Shown here piece after piece: positions 10,661-24,028 of a stretch of 64,000 bases of DNA. This stretch comes from Bimuria novae-zelandiae CBS 107.79. Taxonomy: Eukaryota > Ascomycota > Dothideomycetes > Pleosporales > Didymosphaeriaceae. Every line of letters begins with the position of its first letter. Position 1 is the stretch's first letter. The stretch spans positions 445,371 through 509,370 of the forward strand of contig ML976670.1 in the NCBI GenBank assembly GCA_010015655.1, written 5' to 3'. The notes beneath the pieces are model-generated. The model was not told where the DNA came from, did no database searches, and saw only the letters and a program-made list of their open reading frames with translations. A program made the position numbers and the translations under genes.

Positions 10661-12014
10661 ATACTCTTAGCCAGCGTTGTTGTTGCTTATCCTGTTGCCA
10701 CTAAATAAAAGGAGAAATATTAATAGCAAACTAAAAGAGCTTAAGGTACTTTGCTAACTTGTTGCTATCTACCTATTATTTCTTATTTACCTTTACTTAA
10801 CCTTTTCGCGTAAAGGTCTCCTATCTTAAGAGCGCTTAAGCGGTCTTAGAAAAAGATAGGTCTATTTTTTATTAGTTAAGTGTTATTTTATTCTTGTAAT
10901 TACGGTTGTACAGCTCTTCGATCTATCCTTATGCGATACCTGGCTAAGTTGGATGCTCTATTGCCCATTGAGAACGGATGTAATCCATGCCCTGGGTAGG
11001 ATCTAAGACGATTGCCACCGTGTAGGCCGGAGACTCTGTAAACAAGGTGTAGTACTTTGATGCCGTCTCCTAGCCTTTGTAAAGACGCTGTTTAAGCTGG
11101 ATATCTCTATCTGTTCATGCTTAAAGTTCTTGAGCTTCGAGGTCCGTTAGGAGATTATCTAGCGAAGTGTATAACTATCTAATATTATTATACTTTTAAG
11201 GATTATTGTTACTATTACTAAGATAACTTTAGAGGCGTAAAGTAAGCTCGTTTAGAGGTTTAAGAAGCTTAAGATTCTCCTTTAAGTACTACTACTTGGC
11301 TATAGAAAGATAGAGATCTAGTTAATAGTAGCTAATAGATTAACTTTACTAGCTATTACTTTACTATTACGATCTAGTATTATTAAGAGACCGTAATTCG
11401 TCTCTACAAAAGTCGTTAAGCACCTCTTTAAGCACTATAGCTCGCTTAATTATTAGATATATAGAATTCTAGCAGGTGGCGTTACTAAGTATTAACTATA
11501 AAGGTCTTGTAAGGCTATCTAATCGCACCTATCTAGGATAAACTTCCTAAGTAGCAATAAACCTGGCGTTTCTTAAGGTGTTTTTCCTAATCTATTTAAT
11601 AATATTGCGAAGCTTTCTAATAGTCCTATAAGCTTTATATTACTTAAAAAATGCCACCTCCTTTGCCTAAGTTAGACCACTAATATTAGCTCTAAATATT
11701 AGCGCTTTTGCGACAAGGTTAAAGATATACCCTATACACCTTATACGCTGCTACTTAGGGTTAAAGTTAAGCTAATTCTCCTTAAAAATCTCCCCTAGAG
11801 CGTCTATTGCTATATTGTTAGCTATAGCGTTGTTAGAGGTAAAATATCCTACGCGGTCTTAAAGCCCCTAGTAAGAAATAACCCCCTATAGCGATGCCGT
11901 AATATTTCTACTAGTATAGGCATCTTTTACAGCTTTAAGAGTAAGGAGAAGGTTTCGTAGATTACCTTTCTTATTAAGAAACTATACGACAACACTATTG
12001 TACGACTTATTATT

Positions 12015-12101
12015 TGTAAGGGATAGGTAGGGTAGCAAGTAGGAATGAGTGACTGAGTTAATTGTAACAAGCTGAACAGAGAAACTGCTTAAGTAGCAGA
12101 A
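12015..12101 (-). repeat. 3' LTR of Copia element B, first piece
   Basis: Continues at 19216-19280 after the Gypsy insertion. 87 + 65 bp equals the 152 bp of the other LTR. Confidence 0.9.
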
Positions 12102-12274
12102 TGTAAAAAGCGCCCTGACTACGGGCGACTCAGTCTATCCACAGTACTAAGGCGATCCCTTAGAGAGGGAAGAGAAGGGCTGTGGCGAGGGAAGTAGATA
12201 GGCGGAAGGCCCGGATAGCGCTGGTCTAGAGCGGACTAGGGCCGTCGAGGGCCCTCGACCTACGACTCGTGACA
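12102..12274 (-). repeat. 3' LTR of the Gypsy element
   Basis: 173 bp, direct copy of 19038-19210. Confidence 0.9.
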
Positions 12275-13899
12275 AAGGCTCTTTTCTTTAAGGGTCTCGA
12301 CCGCGAGAATAAGCATGTGATGACTAGCCTAATCAGGCCTCGCGTATTACGTAAGCTCATCCCGGAGGCTCCCTAACCCGTAAGTACGACCTGGCCGATC
12401 TATGGCAGTCTAGGGTGCCTAACCCCAGATGCCCCCCATTTCGGTACCCAGCCGCTCCAAATTTGGGGGTCGTAAAGGTAGACTAACCCGGTGCAGGCCT
12501 GCTAAGTCGTCCCCGTACTTATTACTTCTCCACCGCCCTCTTCAGCAACCTTCGGACTTTGTCTAGACATACCTACGCTATTTAGCACTATAAGTACCGC
12601 GAACGCTATTTTTAAGGCCCTAGTTAATAAGGCGCGTGCGAGCGCGATTAGTACTATTAACCTATGCTATACCTGCCTTCCTATTATCCTAGATAGCCTT
12701 AAGCAGTCTAATTATAAGAAGATAAAGCTCTACTAGTTTTAGGTTAAGGAGATACGTCGTGTCTAGTCTAAAGTAGTATATATTAATTTTAGCCTAATAA
12801 ATTTAAAAGACTATAATTTAATCTGTCGCTGCGATACCTGCTACGGCAGTAGTAGGGATTATTAGTAGGTAAGTTAGCGCTTTAAGGGTTATATAGGGGT
12901 TTTAAGGCTAATTAGTAGCAGATACCTAAAAATAACTTAGAGAACGTGTCGAGTGCCCTAATTACCCTTATACCACGCTTAAGCTAAATTAATGCGTACA
13001 TATGCGACGAGATTAACCTCTCTAGATTAGATAAGGTATTAGTAAAGGCTACCACGCAGGTACTAGAGACGGAATAAAGTAATATTATTATATAAGTGTT
13101 ATCTAGTATAATTAAGGGTTATCTAGACTAAGTCGCATAGGGCTACCAGATCTAAATTCTGCGGAAACCTGTTAACCCCCTACTACTCAGGTTATAACAC
13201 CTGGCCTCCTAAGGAGATTATTCTGGTGGTAGGCCTCTCTATTAAGGAGAAGCGGAAGAGGAAAGCTTCTACTATAGAGAGGGGTAGTCTAACCTCCCTA
13301 GTTACTACTAGTGCTTTTACCCCTAGGCGCAAGAAGGTTGCTCCTAAGTTAGTAAAAGTTCTTAACCCTAATCCTAGGTTATTAATGCTAATTTAGGGTA
13401 GTTAGCGTTTAAGGCTAGTGTCCTAGCCACGCTGGACTTCCTCGTAAAGGAAGTAAAGAAGAAGATTAAAAGTAAGGGTAGTTAAAAGACTTTTTAGCAA
13501 GCTTACAAGTCTAAGCGCCTAACTAATTAAGAGGGTTATTTAGTACAATCTAGGGATTCCTGCCCCTATTAATAGTGTCTAGATTTTATTCACGTTCTAT
13601 ACCCTTAGGCAGTTTTAGTTAGGTTTCGGTTGGCTATAATTGCGTTGGGTATGGTCCGAATAGGCTTATAAGCCTCTATTAGGCCCCGAGAGGCATAAAT
13701 AGGCCTAGATAGCTTATTTTAGTCTTTAGTCTATTTAAGAATCCTTTGCCTTGTTTATTCTAGTATTTCGCAGCCTATAAAGTGTACTCTCTAGGGTAAT
13801 TTATTACTAATTACTATCAAGTGCTGTCTTCCTCCTTCTCTAGGGGGGCGACCTTGCCTCTTAGGCTCTTGTCTAGGGCGACCTTTAGTCTCCTTATCT
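12275..13899. other. Unassigned 1.6-kb segment between the Gypsy chromodomain and 3' LTR
   Basis: Longer than a usual Gypsy 3' untranslated region. The opposite (+) strand has an open stretch of about 85-90 codons (about 13125-13395) with a basic segment (KEKRKRKAST, then TPRRKKVAPK) and no recognised family. It may be the relic of an extra antisense ORF or simply chance. Confidence 0.3.
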
Positions 13900-16800
13900 A
13901 AGCCCTTTAGGAACTACTTTATCGCCTCTTTAGAAATCTCCTCTATAGACAACTACTAGTTCTTATCGCTATCGTATCCTTTCTACTTAACTTTATATAG
14001 CCATTCTCCGTCCTAGAGTACCCTAGATCTAATTCCTTTAATTAGGTATATATCCTCCCCTACTTATAGTATAATAACCTTAGGCAGGCTTTGCTCCCGT
14101 TATAGTAGTCCTTCTAGGGCTGCCTGGTTTAGGAGAGACATATAGAATACTAGGTAAATATTAAAGTCCTTTAGCAGCTCTAGCTTATATACCTATTAAC
14201 TAATGCGCCGTTTTACCCTATAAGGACCCTAAGACTTATAGTTAAGTTTTTTCTTAGGCCTAGTTGACCGTATGTTGCGGGCGTCGAGGTATACCATGTC
14301 CCTTACTATAAAGGTTTGGGCCTTATGCTTCCTATTATACCACGTCGCCTAGTACGCCTGTGCCCTGAGGATTGCTTAGGTTATTTAGGCCCTAGTCTAG
14401 GCTAGAACTGCCGCTCTAGCCCTTACTATAGGTACCGACCCGCGTAGCTATACTTCTCGGGACAGGCCTACTATTAGTAGATTTAGGCTGTATACTATAA
14501 TAAATAGCGACACTCCTATAGAGCTATAGATGCTATTGTTGTACGAATATTCTGCTTCGAATAGAAGGTCTACCTAATTAGATTATTCGTAGTTGCAGAA
14601 TACTTAAAGGTACTATTTAAGCGTTTAGTTCTATCGTTCTGTCTGTCCGTCTGTCTATAGGTAGAAGGCAGTAGAGAGAAGTCGCTTAGTTCTTAAATAT
14701 TAAGTAAAGGTACTCTAATAAGCTAATACAAATAGGCTACCTCTGTCTATAACTATTAACTTTAGAAGGCTATATAGGCGTAAAACCTCTTTCCTAAAGA
14801 CCTTAGCTAGCTCTACTACCTTTAGGTCCTTTCGCGTGGGGATGTAGTGTGCCATCTTAGAAAACTAGTTAATAACTACTAGGATACTATTATAATAATA
14901 GGCTCTAGATTTACTCTTAAGTAGATCTATTACTATATTTATAGCGATGTCCTCCTAGATACCCCTTAGGACTAGCAGGCTATTAAGTTGGCCGTGCGTT
15001 ACGTATTAGACAGGTTTCGCCCTAGAGCACGCTTAACAGGTCTAGACGTAGTCTTTTACGTATTATTAGACACTAGGCTACTAAAACTCTTACAGCACTA
15101 GCTCTAAAGTCTTAGTAAAACTAAAATAGCCCGCAAGGGGGTTATCGTGGCATTATTAAAGGACATGTACTCTTGCTAGAGGTGGCACGTATAGCCTATT
15201 CTCGTACTATAATAGGTTAGCTGGTCCAATTATCCAGCGCTTTAGCCATTCCGGCTTTGCCATCTCTGGCCCTTAGAGGTACTAGAGGATTTATTCTGCA
15301 GTTTCGTCCCCCTAGCTATTTCTCTTTAATAGCTCTACTATAGGGTAAGCGCTTACTAAATTATTTACTATCGCCTCCTTAGTTACTAACGTTCTAGGTC
15401 TAGCGACCCTTATTACTGCCACTAGTCTAGGGCTTCCTGCCTACTTTAGTAGCTATAGGCTGCCTGCCACGCCTGCTTCGTCCGAAGCGTCGCCTTTTAG
15501 CTGTAACTTATGCTATAGGGCCTTAAGAAGTCTCTACTAGGAACTACTTATCCTGCCTAAGCTTATTTCCTCCTCTAACTTATAGTTAGGTCTCCGCGAT
15601 AGTTTATTAGCAGGATTTATCCTTCCTAGATAGTATTTAATTTTAAAATTAAACGTCGTAAGCTATTCGGCCTACCTTGCCTACTATCTAGTTAGGACTT
15701 TTATAAATATAAACCTTTATAGGTTAGTATAATTAGTTAGAAGCTTAACCTTCTCGCTAACACCCTCTAGGTAGTGTTGCTAATGCTTAAAAGCTTTAAT
15801 AATCGCTAGCAACTCGCTATTATGCATATTATAGTTTTGTTCTGCCTGGTTTATCTTGCGCGAATAAAAAGCAACTAGGTACTATTATAGCTTTCTATAT
15901 TTATCTAGTTACAATTAGCTTAAGATACCCGAGATCGCGAAACCTAAAGCGTTAGTTTCTACTCTTAAGGGTCTTTTAGGGTTAAAGTAGGCTAGCAAGG
16001 GCCCTTGTATAAAGCTCTCTTTTAGCTAGTAGAAGGAGGCCTTAGCCTATTTTAGTAGGCTTATTATAACTAATTCCTTAAGTCTTTATTACTATCTGCC
16101 CTTAGTGGCTCCCTCTAGCCTTCTTGTCAGGGCGTAAAGGGGTGCCGCCACTTAAGAGAATCCTTCTATAAACCTTTAATAGTAGTTAGTAAAGCTAAGG
16201 AAGATCCTAACTACTTAGACTAAGTTTAGTTTAGGCTAATCTTTTATAAAGGCGACGCGGTCCTCCTCTATTTCTACGCTGTCTAGGGATACTATAAAGC
16301 CTAGGTATCCCACCTTGCGTGTGTGGAATTCGCATTTAGATAGTTTGGCGTATAGCTGGCGTTTAACAAGGCGTTCTAGCACTATCTAAACGTGCTAGAT
16401 GTGTTCCTCCTTTATCTTAGAGTAGATAAGGATATCGTTAAGGTACACAATATAGCAAATGTCGAGAAGGTCTAACAGTGTGTTATTAATATAGCTTTAG
16501 AAGGTCGCAGGCGCGTTTATTAAGCTAAAAGGTATTACTATATATTCGTACTATTTGTATCTTGTTTAGAAGGCTGTCTTCTATTTATCTCCTGCCCTAA
16601 TTCGGACGTGGTGGTAGGCGTCCCTTAGATCTAGTTTAGTGTAGATCTAGACATCCCCTAGTTAGTTAAGGGATTCCTATATTAAGGGAAGTGGGTATTA
16701 GTTCTTTATTATAACTGTATTTAGTCCCTTGTAGTTAACGCAGAGGCGGAGGCCTCTATCCTTTTTCTTTGCGAAAAAGATTAGTGCCCTAGCGCTTAAT

Positions 16801-18997
16801 CGCGACAGTTAAATAAAGCCCTATTTAAGGTTCTTCTAGATATAGTCGCGCAGAACTGCCGACTCTAACTCTAATAGACTATAGAGTGGTCTAAAAGGCA
16901 CTTCCTTACCTTCCTCGATATTAATCTTTATCTCGTGGGGGCTATGGTCGGCAAGGATGCTCGCGGCTTCTTTAGAGAAGGCTTCCTCCCACTATCCTTA
17001 GTATTCTTCAGGTAGCGTCCTAGGTGGGCCTCCTAATATGTCCTTTAGGGTGGCATACATAACAAAATAGTTATTTACTATATCTTTAGCCGTGCTAGCA
17101 AACTCTTCTACTAATTTAGTAGAGATCTTAGTCTATTTGCGCTTCCTATGGGCGAAGCGGATAGTCTTATTATAGAAGTTTGCGATAGGGTTCCATTCTG
17201 CTAGCTAAGGTATTCCTAGGACCATGTTAAATCTACTAATATTACTAACTATAAATAGGCAACTATCGCTTTTGGTTTTACCGCGACTATCTGTGATAGT
17301 GTAGGGGAGCTTTGCCTGGCCTAAAACGCCTAAGTCTTGTCCGTTTAGCGCCACGTAGCGTTTGCCTTTTATTATCGTTACCGCAACCCCTAACCGCTTT
17401 ATTAAATTATTACTAACGAAATTCGCTTTAGCTCCGCAGTCTACTAGGGCTTTAATCTATTATTAGTTATCCTCGTGCTGTACTTTACCGTCTAGCGTAA
17501 TTAGTAAGCTACCACTCCTATTCCTAGGGGTCCTTATAGCTACGACTAGTTATTATTAACCCTTATTATAGTTAACCTTACCTGTAGACTATTAGGCCTC
17601 TTAGTCTATAGCTTGTCTTTCCCCGCCTCGGCCTTGTACTTTAAACAGGACGCCTTATAATAGCCTGGTTTATAGTAGTAGAAGCATTAGTCCTTGTCTT
17701 TGTCCTTTACTACCTAAGCCTTCTTCTTGCTGTCCTTGTCGCGACGGTCGCTATCGTGGCATCTTTAGTATAGTCTTATATTATTTAACCTAGATTGCTT
17801 TCAATCGCGCCTTTCGTTGGCTAGCTTGTTAAGGAAGTTATTATTAACATTATATATGTATTATTTCCCTAACTTATAAGGTTTTAACGCTTACTAATAT
17901 ATATTTACCTTTACTTCTAAGTAAGAGAGGCTCTTCTATTCGCGCGGCTACTATTTAAGGCGTTCTTAGATTTTCTTATCTAGTGCTATATAGAAGTTAT
18001 TAATATAGTCTTTATTATTATTATCTAAGGCCTTCTCTAGGTCGCATTCCTCCTATTAGTCCTTAAGATAGTTAAAGAGTTCTGTAGGGGTCTTCTTACC
18101 TTATTTAGCTACCTTAATCCTTTGGCGAGCGGCACTTTTTCGCTCCTAGGCTAATTCTAGGGAGTCTACTATAGTCTGCTATAGAAAGTCTTAAGTAACT
18201 TTCCTGTGTTGCTTCCGCTCTAGGATCTTAGCAACTATTTAGTTCTAGTAGTTACGTTATGTATCTTCTAAATATTTTACTACGAACCTAACCTGCGCTT
18301 CGTTAGTTTTAAGGGCAGGTAAGAAGTTAATATAGTCCTTATAGGCCTTCTTCTATAAGTTTAGTTCCTTATAACTTTTGCCCTTAAATTAAGGAGGTTT
18401 TAGTAGCTTTAGTAGCTATGCGTCTAAGGCAGCAGCCACTATTTAGATTTAATATTCTTTATTATAGCTAGTGTGGGCCTAGCCTTATTTATTCTTCTTT
18501 CGCGGGCGTCGGATGCTTCTAGAGGCCCTAAATTAGTCTTAACTAGTATTATCTAAGCTTAAGGACGCGTCCTCTGTTAAGCTATTACTTAACAAGTTAT
18601 TACTTATATCTTTAGCCTTGTCTAGGTTGCCGTGACCCTCCTTAGGCTCTAGGGAGTTGTCGGAGATACTAGTAGTTATTATCTTATTCCTAACTAGGGT
18701 CTTGCCTTTAGATTAGTAACGCTCTACTATTAGGGAGGCCTCTAGTTTCTAGATGCGTTATTAGAGCTATAGCACGCCTAGGCGTTCTTAGAGGGTAACT
18801 TCCTCTAATTATTAGTTATTATTACTACTTATAATAGCAAGGGGGTCTTCCTTTAGGTCTATAAGTGTTATTAGGTCTTCTGTAGGCGTTATAACTATTA
18901 GAGGCTCTTATTTAGAGGGTCCTGCGAGTGGTGACCTGCTTTAAAGGTCTTTTACTATTTTTAAGGTCTAGCGGGTAACTCTTCGTGTTAATTCCAT
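13900..18997 (-). pseudogene. Gypsy gag-pol relic with reverse transcriptase and chromodomain
   Basis: Gag appears to begin near 18997 (MELTRRVTR). Reverse transcriptase is clear: FFAKKKDRGLRLCVNYKGLN near 16770, then IVYLNDILIYSK near 16430, where VYLDD is expected (D to N, as RIP gives). Downstream is CEFHTRKVGYLGFIVS. Near 13930-14040 the frame reads RVLxDGEWLYKVKxKGYDSDKN (x marks stops), a chromodomain such as chromoviruses carry at the integrase C-terminus to target chromatin (family knowledge). Stops are mainly TAG/TAA. Non-functional. Confidence 0.85.
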
Positions 18998-19037
18998 CGT
19001 ACAGGTAAATTAGATATAAGGGGGTAAGGGATCGTAT

Positions 19038-19210
19038 TGTAAAAAGCGCCCTGACTACGGGCGACTCAGTCTATCCACAGTACTAAGGCGATCCCTTAGA
19101 GAGGGAAGAGAAGGGCTGCGGCGAGGGAAGTAGATAGGCGGAAGGCCCGGATAGCGCTGGTCTAGAGCGGACTAGGGCCGTCGAGGGCCCTCGACCTACG
19201 ACTCGTGACA
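19038..19210 (-). repeat. 5' LTR of the Gypsy element
   Basis: 173 bp, followed by the CAGAA duplication at 19211-19215. Confidence 0.9.
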
Positions 19211-19215
19211 CAGAA

Positions 19216-19280
19216 TCATGATTAGCAACTAGTCTACATCAGGTTAGTAATATCATGTAATATCGTATTCTACTCTAACA
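19216..19280 (-). repeat. 3' LTR of Copia element B, second piece
   Basis: Matches the last 65 bp of 23877-24028 with a few C/T and G/A changes. Ends CTCTAACA. Confidence 0.9.
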
Positions 19281-22200
19281 CACCTCCTATAGCATAAAGG
19301 TAACGGAGTGCTGTCAGGTAGAATAAAGCAAAACAAGTGAACAAAGGGTCTCCAGGGCACCTCCCTAGGAAAAACTCTATTATGTAACAAACCTATCCTC
19401 CTCGAAACCAACACTGTATTAGCGGATATTAGTTATTCTTAATTGCCTTAAAAATCGCTTATGCTTGCTAATATTAGAGAGAGACTTTATTAATCTATCA
19501 GCGGGCATATTAGCAGTTCCTATCTAGGTAACGTCTATATTCCTGGCTTAAACTTGCTCGCGGATCCACATCTAATACACTTTAATATATTAAAGCTTTG
19601 TGTTAAGCTTTTCTTTATCCTTGTTCGCGATAGAGACCGTTTACTAGTTATCGCAGTACAATGTAGGTCAAACCTCTAGATTAAACCTAATAGCTTCAAA
19701 GGTATTTATCTACCAGGATAACTTGGTGCCAGCAGTTAATAGGGCAAACAGTTTAGCCTTAGTAGTTAATTTAGTAATAGATCTTATAATTTTTGCCTTC
19801 TAATTAATAACCATGCCGTAGAGCTTAAACATATAGGCAAAAGAGCTTTAAGCAGTATCAGGATCGTCAGCAAACGTAGTATTAAAGGCACTAAAAAATA
19901 ACAACTCCTTAGCTTCCTTATTATTAACTTAATAGATATAGTTAGCGTTCTTAGAGCGTGCTGCTAATGCTCTAATTGCCTAAAATTAGAAGTCGTATAA
20001 GTACTACTACACAGACTTAACGGCAGCAAGATACTTTTAACTTAAATTATTAAGATAGCGGGCAAGTATTAAGTGCGCCTTTGCTACATTAGGCCAGGTA
20101 AAGTATAAGATAAAACCCAGGCATCTAACTAGAATCTAATATAGGCAGGTGCGCTCCTTGTTTAGTTTATTTATACTTAGGGGCAGATAAGACTCGCGTA
20201 GAGGGACCTTAGGGTGTTAGCTTCCTTAAAGGAGATTATGGTCGTGGCAGACTTTTGCGATATAAGAGTCTTAAATTATCTAGACTTTGCCTTTTATATA
20301 GTCTCTAATAATGCGTATTCCCAGAAACTAACCTAGTTCTCCTAAGCTCTGTATCTCGTATCGTTTTATAAACCCGCGTTTAAACTGTTAATGATGTTAC
20401 TAATCGCCTTTACGGAAAAGGACGACGATATTATCTACATAGTAGAATAGTATTAGCTTGCTATTAGTGAAAAGGCAAGGGATACCCTTTACTTGCGTGA
20501 AGCCTATATTAACAAGTGTCTTCTTTAAGTATTTGTGCCACAGTGCTAGAGCATCCTTGAGCCCATACAGTGCTCGGCGTAATCGCATCATATTGCCTAG
20601 CCTGTCTCGGAACCCATCTGGAGTCCAGACATAACAAAGTCGGGCCAGGTACACATTGAGAAAAGCATTCTTGACGTCGTACTGGTAGGCAAGGAGCCCA
20701 AAGGCGCACATGATAGCGATTAGGAAGCGGAGCGTTCGAGCCGCGAGGGTAGCTACGTAGGTATCATCCTAAGTCGTCTGGAGATCTCCTCTCACGACTA
20801 GGCGAGCCTTGTAGCTAGTCAAGTAGCTATCAGCATCAAGCTTGTACGTAAAAACCCACATTAGCAGTAGAGTCTTAGCATCTAGGTGCTCCTTCACATT
20901 ATCTTTCACCCTCTTAAATACACCTTTATAGAGCTGCTCCTTAATTTCCTTGTCCGCAGCAGCGAACCACTTATTAGTATTAGGGCAGGATTTAACCTTA
21001 ACCTAGTTCTTTAGTAGCGGCGGAAGCTAATCACGGTGAACCTTCTACTCTTCCTTTAGGGGCGGTTACACGATTACTGTAGTAAATGTTTGCCAGTACA
21101 GAGACGCGTGCGTACTAAAGTGGTCTCCAGGCGTATCGTCTTCTTTACCACCTCCAGGCGTATCATCTTCTTTACCACCTCCTTGGCGACGGGACCCTAG
21201 AACAATATTATCTATAGTAATACTAGGGTTTATTCGTCTTAGAGCATTGTTCTGGCGGCGGTTTGGCGTAGTATCTCTAGGAGCAATCTCTCTCTAGCCT
21301 TTTAATTAAGTACGTGTTAAGGCTAATCGATCCGGAGTAATTAGTGCTAGCGTTTCTTAAGGTGTAGGTAGTCCTCTAGCAGCTTCCTGCTAAATTTACA
21401 CTTTAGCCTTATTCTACTTAATAGCCTCCTCCTAAATTTGCACTTTGGCCTTATCCGGCTTAATAGCCTCTTCTTCTTTAGCAGCATCCTCAACTATTAG
21501 TTAATAAAGTGTTATATTACAATAGATCTGCTTAATAACAGGGTCTTCTTCCTCGTCCGATAAGTTAATATTAAGGATAGTAACCACATGTCGTTCCTCC
21601 TCAGTCAAAAGCTGAGATTCCAGCGGAGAGTACCATTGCCGTAGGAAAACGACGTCTTGGGTTCGAACAACCTTATCGCTTCCTAGGACCTAGATGCGAA
21701 AGATGTTTGTTCCTTCGTATCTAACCAGCCATCCAGTGATTGCTCGCGATTTAAGCTTATCACCTTTGGCTACTTTCGTATCTCAAAATAGAGCCTTCGC
21801 TCTAATAACGTCTACGTGCGCTAGAGATGGCTTCACCTTGCGCATAACTTTATAGGGCGTCTTTTAACTAGTAGCTTCTGTTAGTAATTGATTAAGCATG
21901 TACATGGCTGTTAGGCACAGCTCGTTTATTAGCGTCTTAGGCAAATGTGCTGCAATTTGCAAGGTCCTAGCTATTATAATAATAAGATTACTAGCCTTCT
22001 TAGTAAAGCTAGTTATTTCTTCCGCTCTAACAGCACGAGGCTTAACTGCGATGCCTAGGTCTTTAAAGATATCTTATAGATTAGCAAAACCCTTTTCGTT
22101 ATTATAACGAATATATACAACAATGGCGTTAAATTAGGTATGTATCTGTGTTAGTATTTGTCGAACGGCGCGTGTAAGAGTCTCCTTCTTCTTATTACGA

Positions 22201-23876
22201 AGAGTCTTCCCTAAATAGTATCTACTATGTTAACACACAGCGTGTAAGAGCTACTTATTCCCGTTGTAGCAAGCTTTGCCGGTCTTTCTAAGCTATACAA
22301 GATTAATACTAATTTATTTAAAGGGCCAGGTTGCAGGCTCGCGTTAAGGGCGTTAACTAATAATCTTTAAGAGCTTAGAGTTGATACACTCCTCGTACTC
22401 CTTCCACAGCGGAGCTCTAGGCCTAGCAGCAAGCTTAATGCCATCTACTGCCTGCTCTAGGTGTTCAATCGCGTATTGCCCTACGTGAGCTAGCATCTAA
22501 TGCGCTTCTGCAGGTGTGACATGTAGATTGGAGCCAGGATCTAGTATCCACTTGTTGATCAATGGCGGCGGAGGCTGTCGAATAGCAGCTGTACTAAGTG
22601 GAGTAACAACCTAAGATGCGTCCTGGCTACCTTGCCAGTGCATAACTGCTCCTGTTAAGTTTTAAGCATTCGATAGAGGATAACCAGTATCTATAGAAAA
22701 GTCGTTCTTGTTCGCATCGTTGTTTGCAGTATTCGCCTTATCGCTAGCTCTCTTCTTAGCTCTAAGCAGAGCTGCGCTTAGGGGGTTGCCTCTGCCTAGT
22801 TTCCTCACTTTGTTAAACTCGGCTGAAACAGCTGGGTCAGGCCTCCATCCAGTAGGTCGGAGAGAAGGCACTACGTAGGAGCACTACTTAAATAAGTGCT
22901 GTTCTCCGCAAATGCAGGTGACTGTACGTTTGGTGTTGGGGGCGGTATTCGGCCGGCCTAGAACCGCGTATGTTCCTAGTGCTAACGCAATAGGGTTCAT
23001 AGTGCGTCGAAAGCGTCAATAGTTCTCCACTAGTTCCACAAGACCCATGTAAGGCGTTCTATTTATCTTAGCTCGCGTAATCTCCTGAATTTCGTGCGTG
23101 ATAAAGGACTTGTTAATTCCTTTAATTACGCGGAGAAAGTCCTGCTATACGCGATAGTCTTAGACCTTAGGTAGCTTTAGTTTAATTATATTATAAAGGA
23201 TAGTAATATAGCTCTTATACTAAGTATCTATTTTTTATCGTTGTAGAACCTTCTTAATCTTGTTATACTACTTAAGTAACTTATACTTGCGCTCTACTAC
23301 TAACATGTAGGATATTTTTTTAAGTTATATAAGCTATTCGTACGGTGTTTTAGCATTCTTAATAACTAGGATATGCTTACTGGCGATTATCCTTGCAATC
23401 TTCCGTGTTAAGTTATTAAAAGCGTTTTTCTTCTTTTGCTAGGCTGCTAGCTTTATTGCGTAGAACCTATGCTAGAAGGTGTAGTCCTCTCGTTTAGGTC
23501 TTATAAGTTCGTCAGGTTTAATATTATTATCGCCCTAGACAATGCTTAAATTCTCGTCGGGTGTGACCTTTTTGAATGAGCGTAGTAACCGCTCCTTAGG
23601 TTTTTCACCGTAGATCTTCTTGACAGTATCTACTGCCAAATCTGGGTTGCAATAATCCTAGATCTTGTATGCCTTAGCAGTCCTCTTTCGTAGAAAGATC
23701 TACTTCGACTAATCGCTTAGCTTGTCAAGGATAATTATTTCCTTAACGATTAGCTCGTCCTCCTTATTACTTATTATGGCAAACTAGAGCTCGTTAAGTT
23801 AATCTCTGTTATAGAAAGCGTGTGCGTAGTAAGTAGGTAAACTATAGTCAGATTAAGCGTAGGCCAGGCTTATAAC
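19281..23876 (-). pseudogene. Copia gag-pol relic (element B)
   Basis: A CCHC-like knuckle (CICGEQHLFK, then CSY) is readable on the minus strand near 22890-22930, consistent with gag. The best preserved part is reverse transcriptase at 20400-20711, an open stretch with QYDVKNAFLN, MRLRRALYGLKDALALWHKY and YYVDNIVVL. The last is the catalytic YVDD with its second D changed to N. Stops elsewhere are mostly TAG/TAA. RIP is milder here than in Copia element A. Confidence 0.85.
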
Positions 23877-24028
23877 TATAAGGGATAGGTAGGGTAGCAA
23901 GTAGGAATAAGTGACTAAGTTAATTATAACAAGCTGAACAGAGAAACTGCTTAAGTAGCAGAATCATGATCAGCAACTAGTCTACATCAGGTTGGTAATA
24001 TCATGCGATATCGTATTCCACTCTAACA
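23877..24028 (-). repeat. 5' LTR of Copia element B
   Basis: Uninterrupted 152-bp copy followed by TTATT at 24029-24033. It starts TATAAGGG where the other copy has TGTAAGGG, a G-to-A change. Confidence 0.9.

Larger units (their letters stand above)
12102..19210 (-). mobile_element. Gypsy element: chromodomain-type Ty3/gypsy LTR retrotransposon inside the Copia B LTR
   Basis: LTRs of 173 bp at 12102-12274 and 19038-19210 start TGTAAAAAGCGCCC and end CTCGTGACA. They are almost identical (one C/T difference noted). Identical 5-bp CAGAA flanks the element (12097-12101 and 19211-19215). Total length is 7109 bp. Coding is on the minus strand, gag at the right, chromodomain at the left. Internal codons are RIP-mutated. 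Confidence 0.9.
12015..24028 (-). mobile_element. Copia element B: Ty1/copia retrotransposon inside hAT element 1, split by Gypsy
   Basis: Direct LTRs of 152 bp: the right copy is 23877-24028. The left copy is in two pieces, 12015-12101 and 19216-19280, because the Gypsy element inserted in it. LTRs start TGTAAGGGATAGG (TATAAGGG in the mutated right copy) and end CTCTAACA. Identical 5-bp TTATT flanks the element (12010-12014 and 24029-24033). Coding is on the minus strand. Confidence 0.9.
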
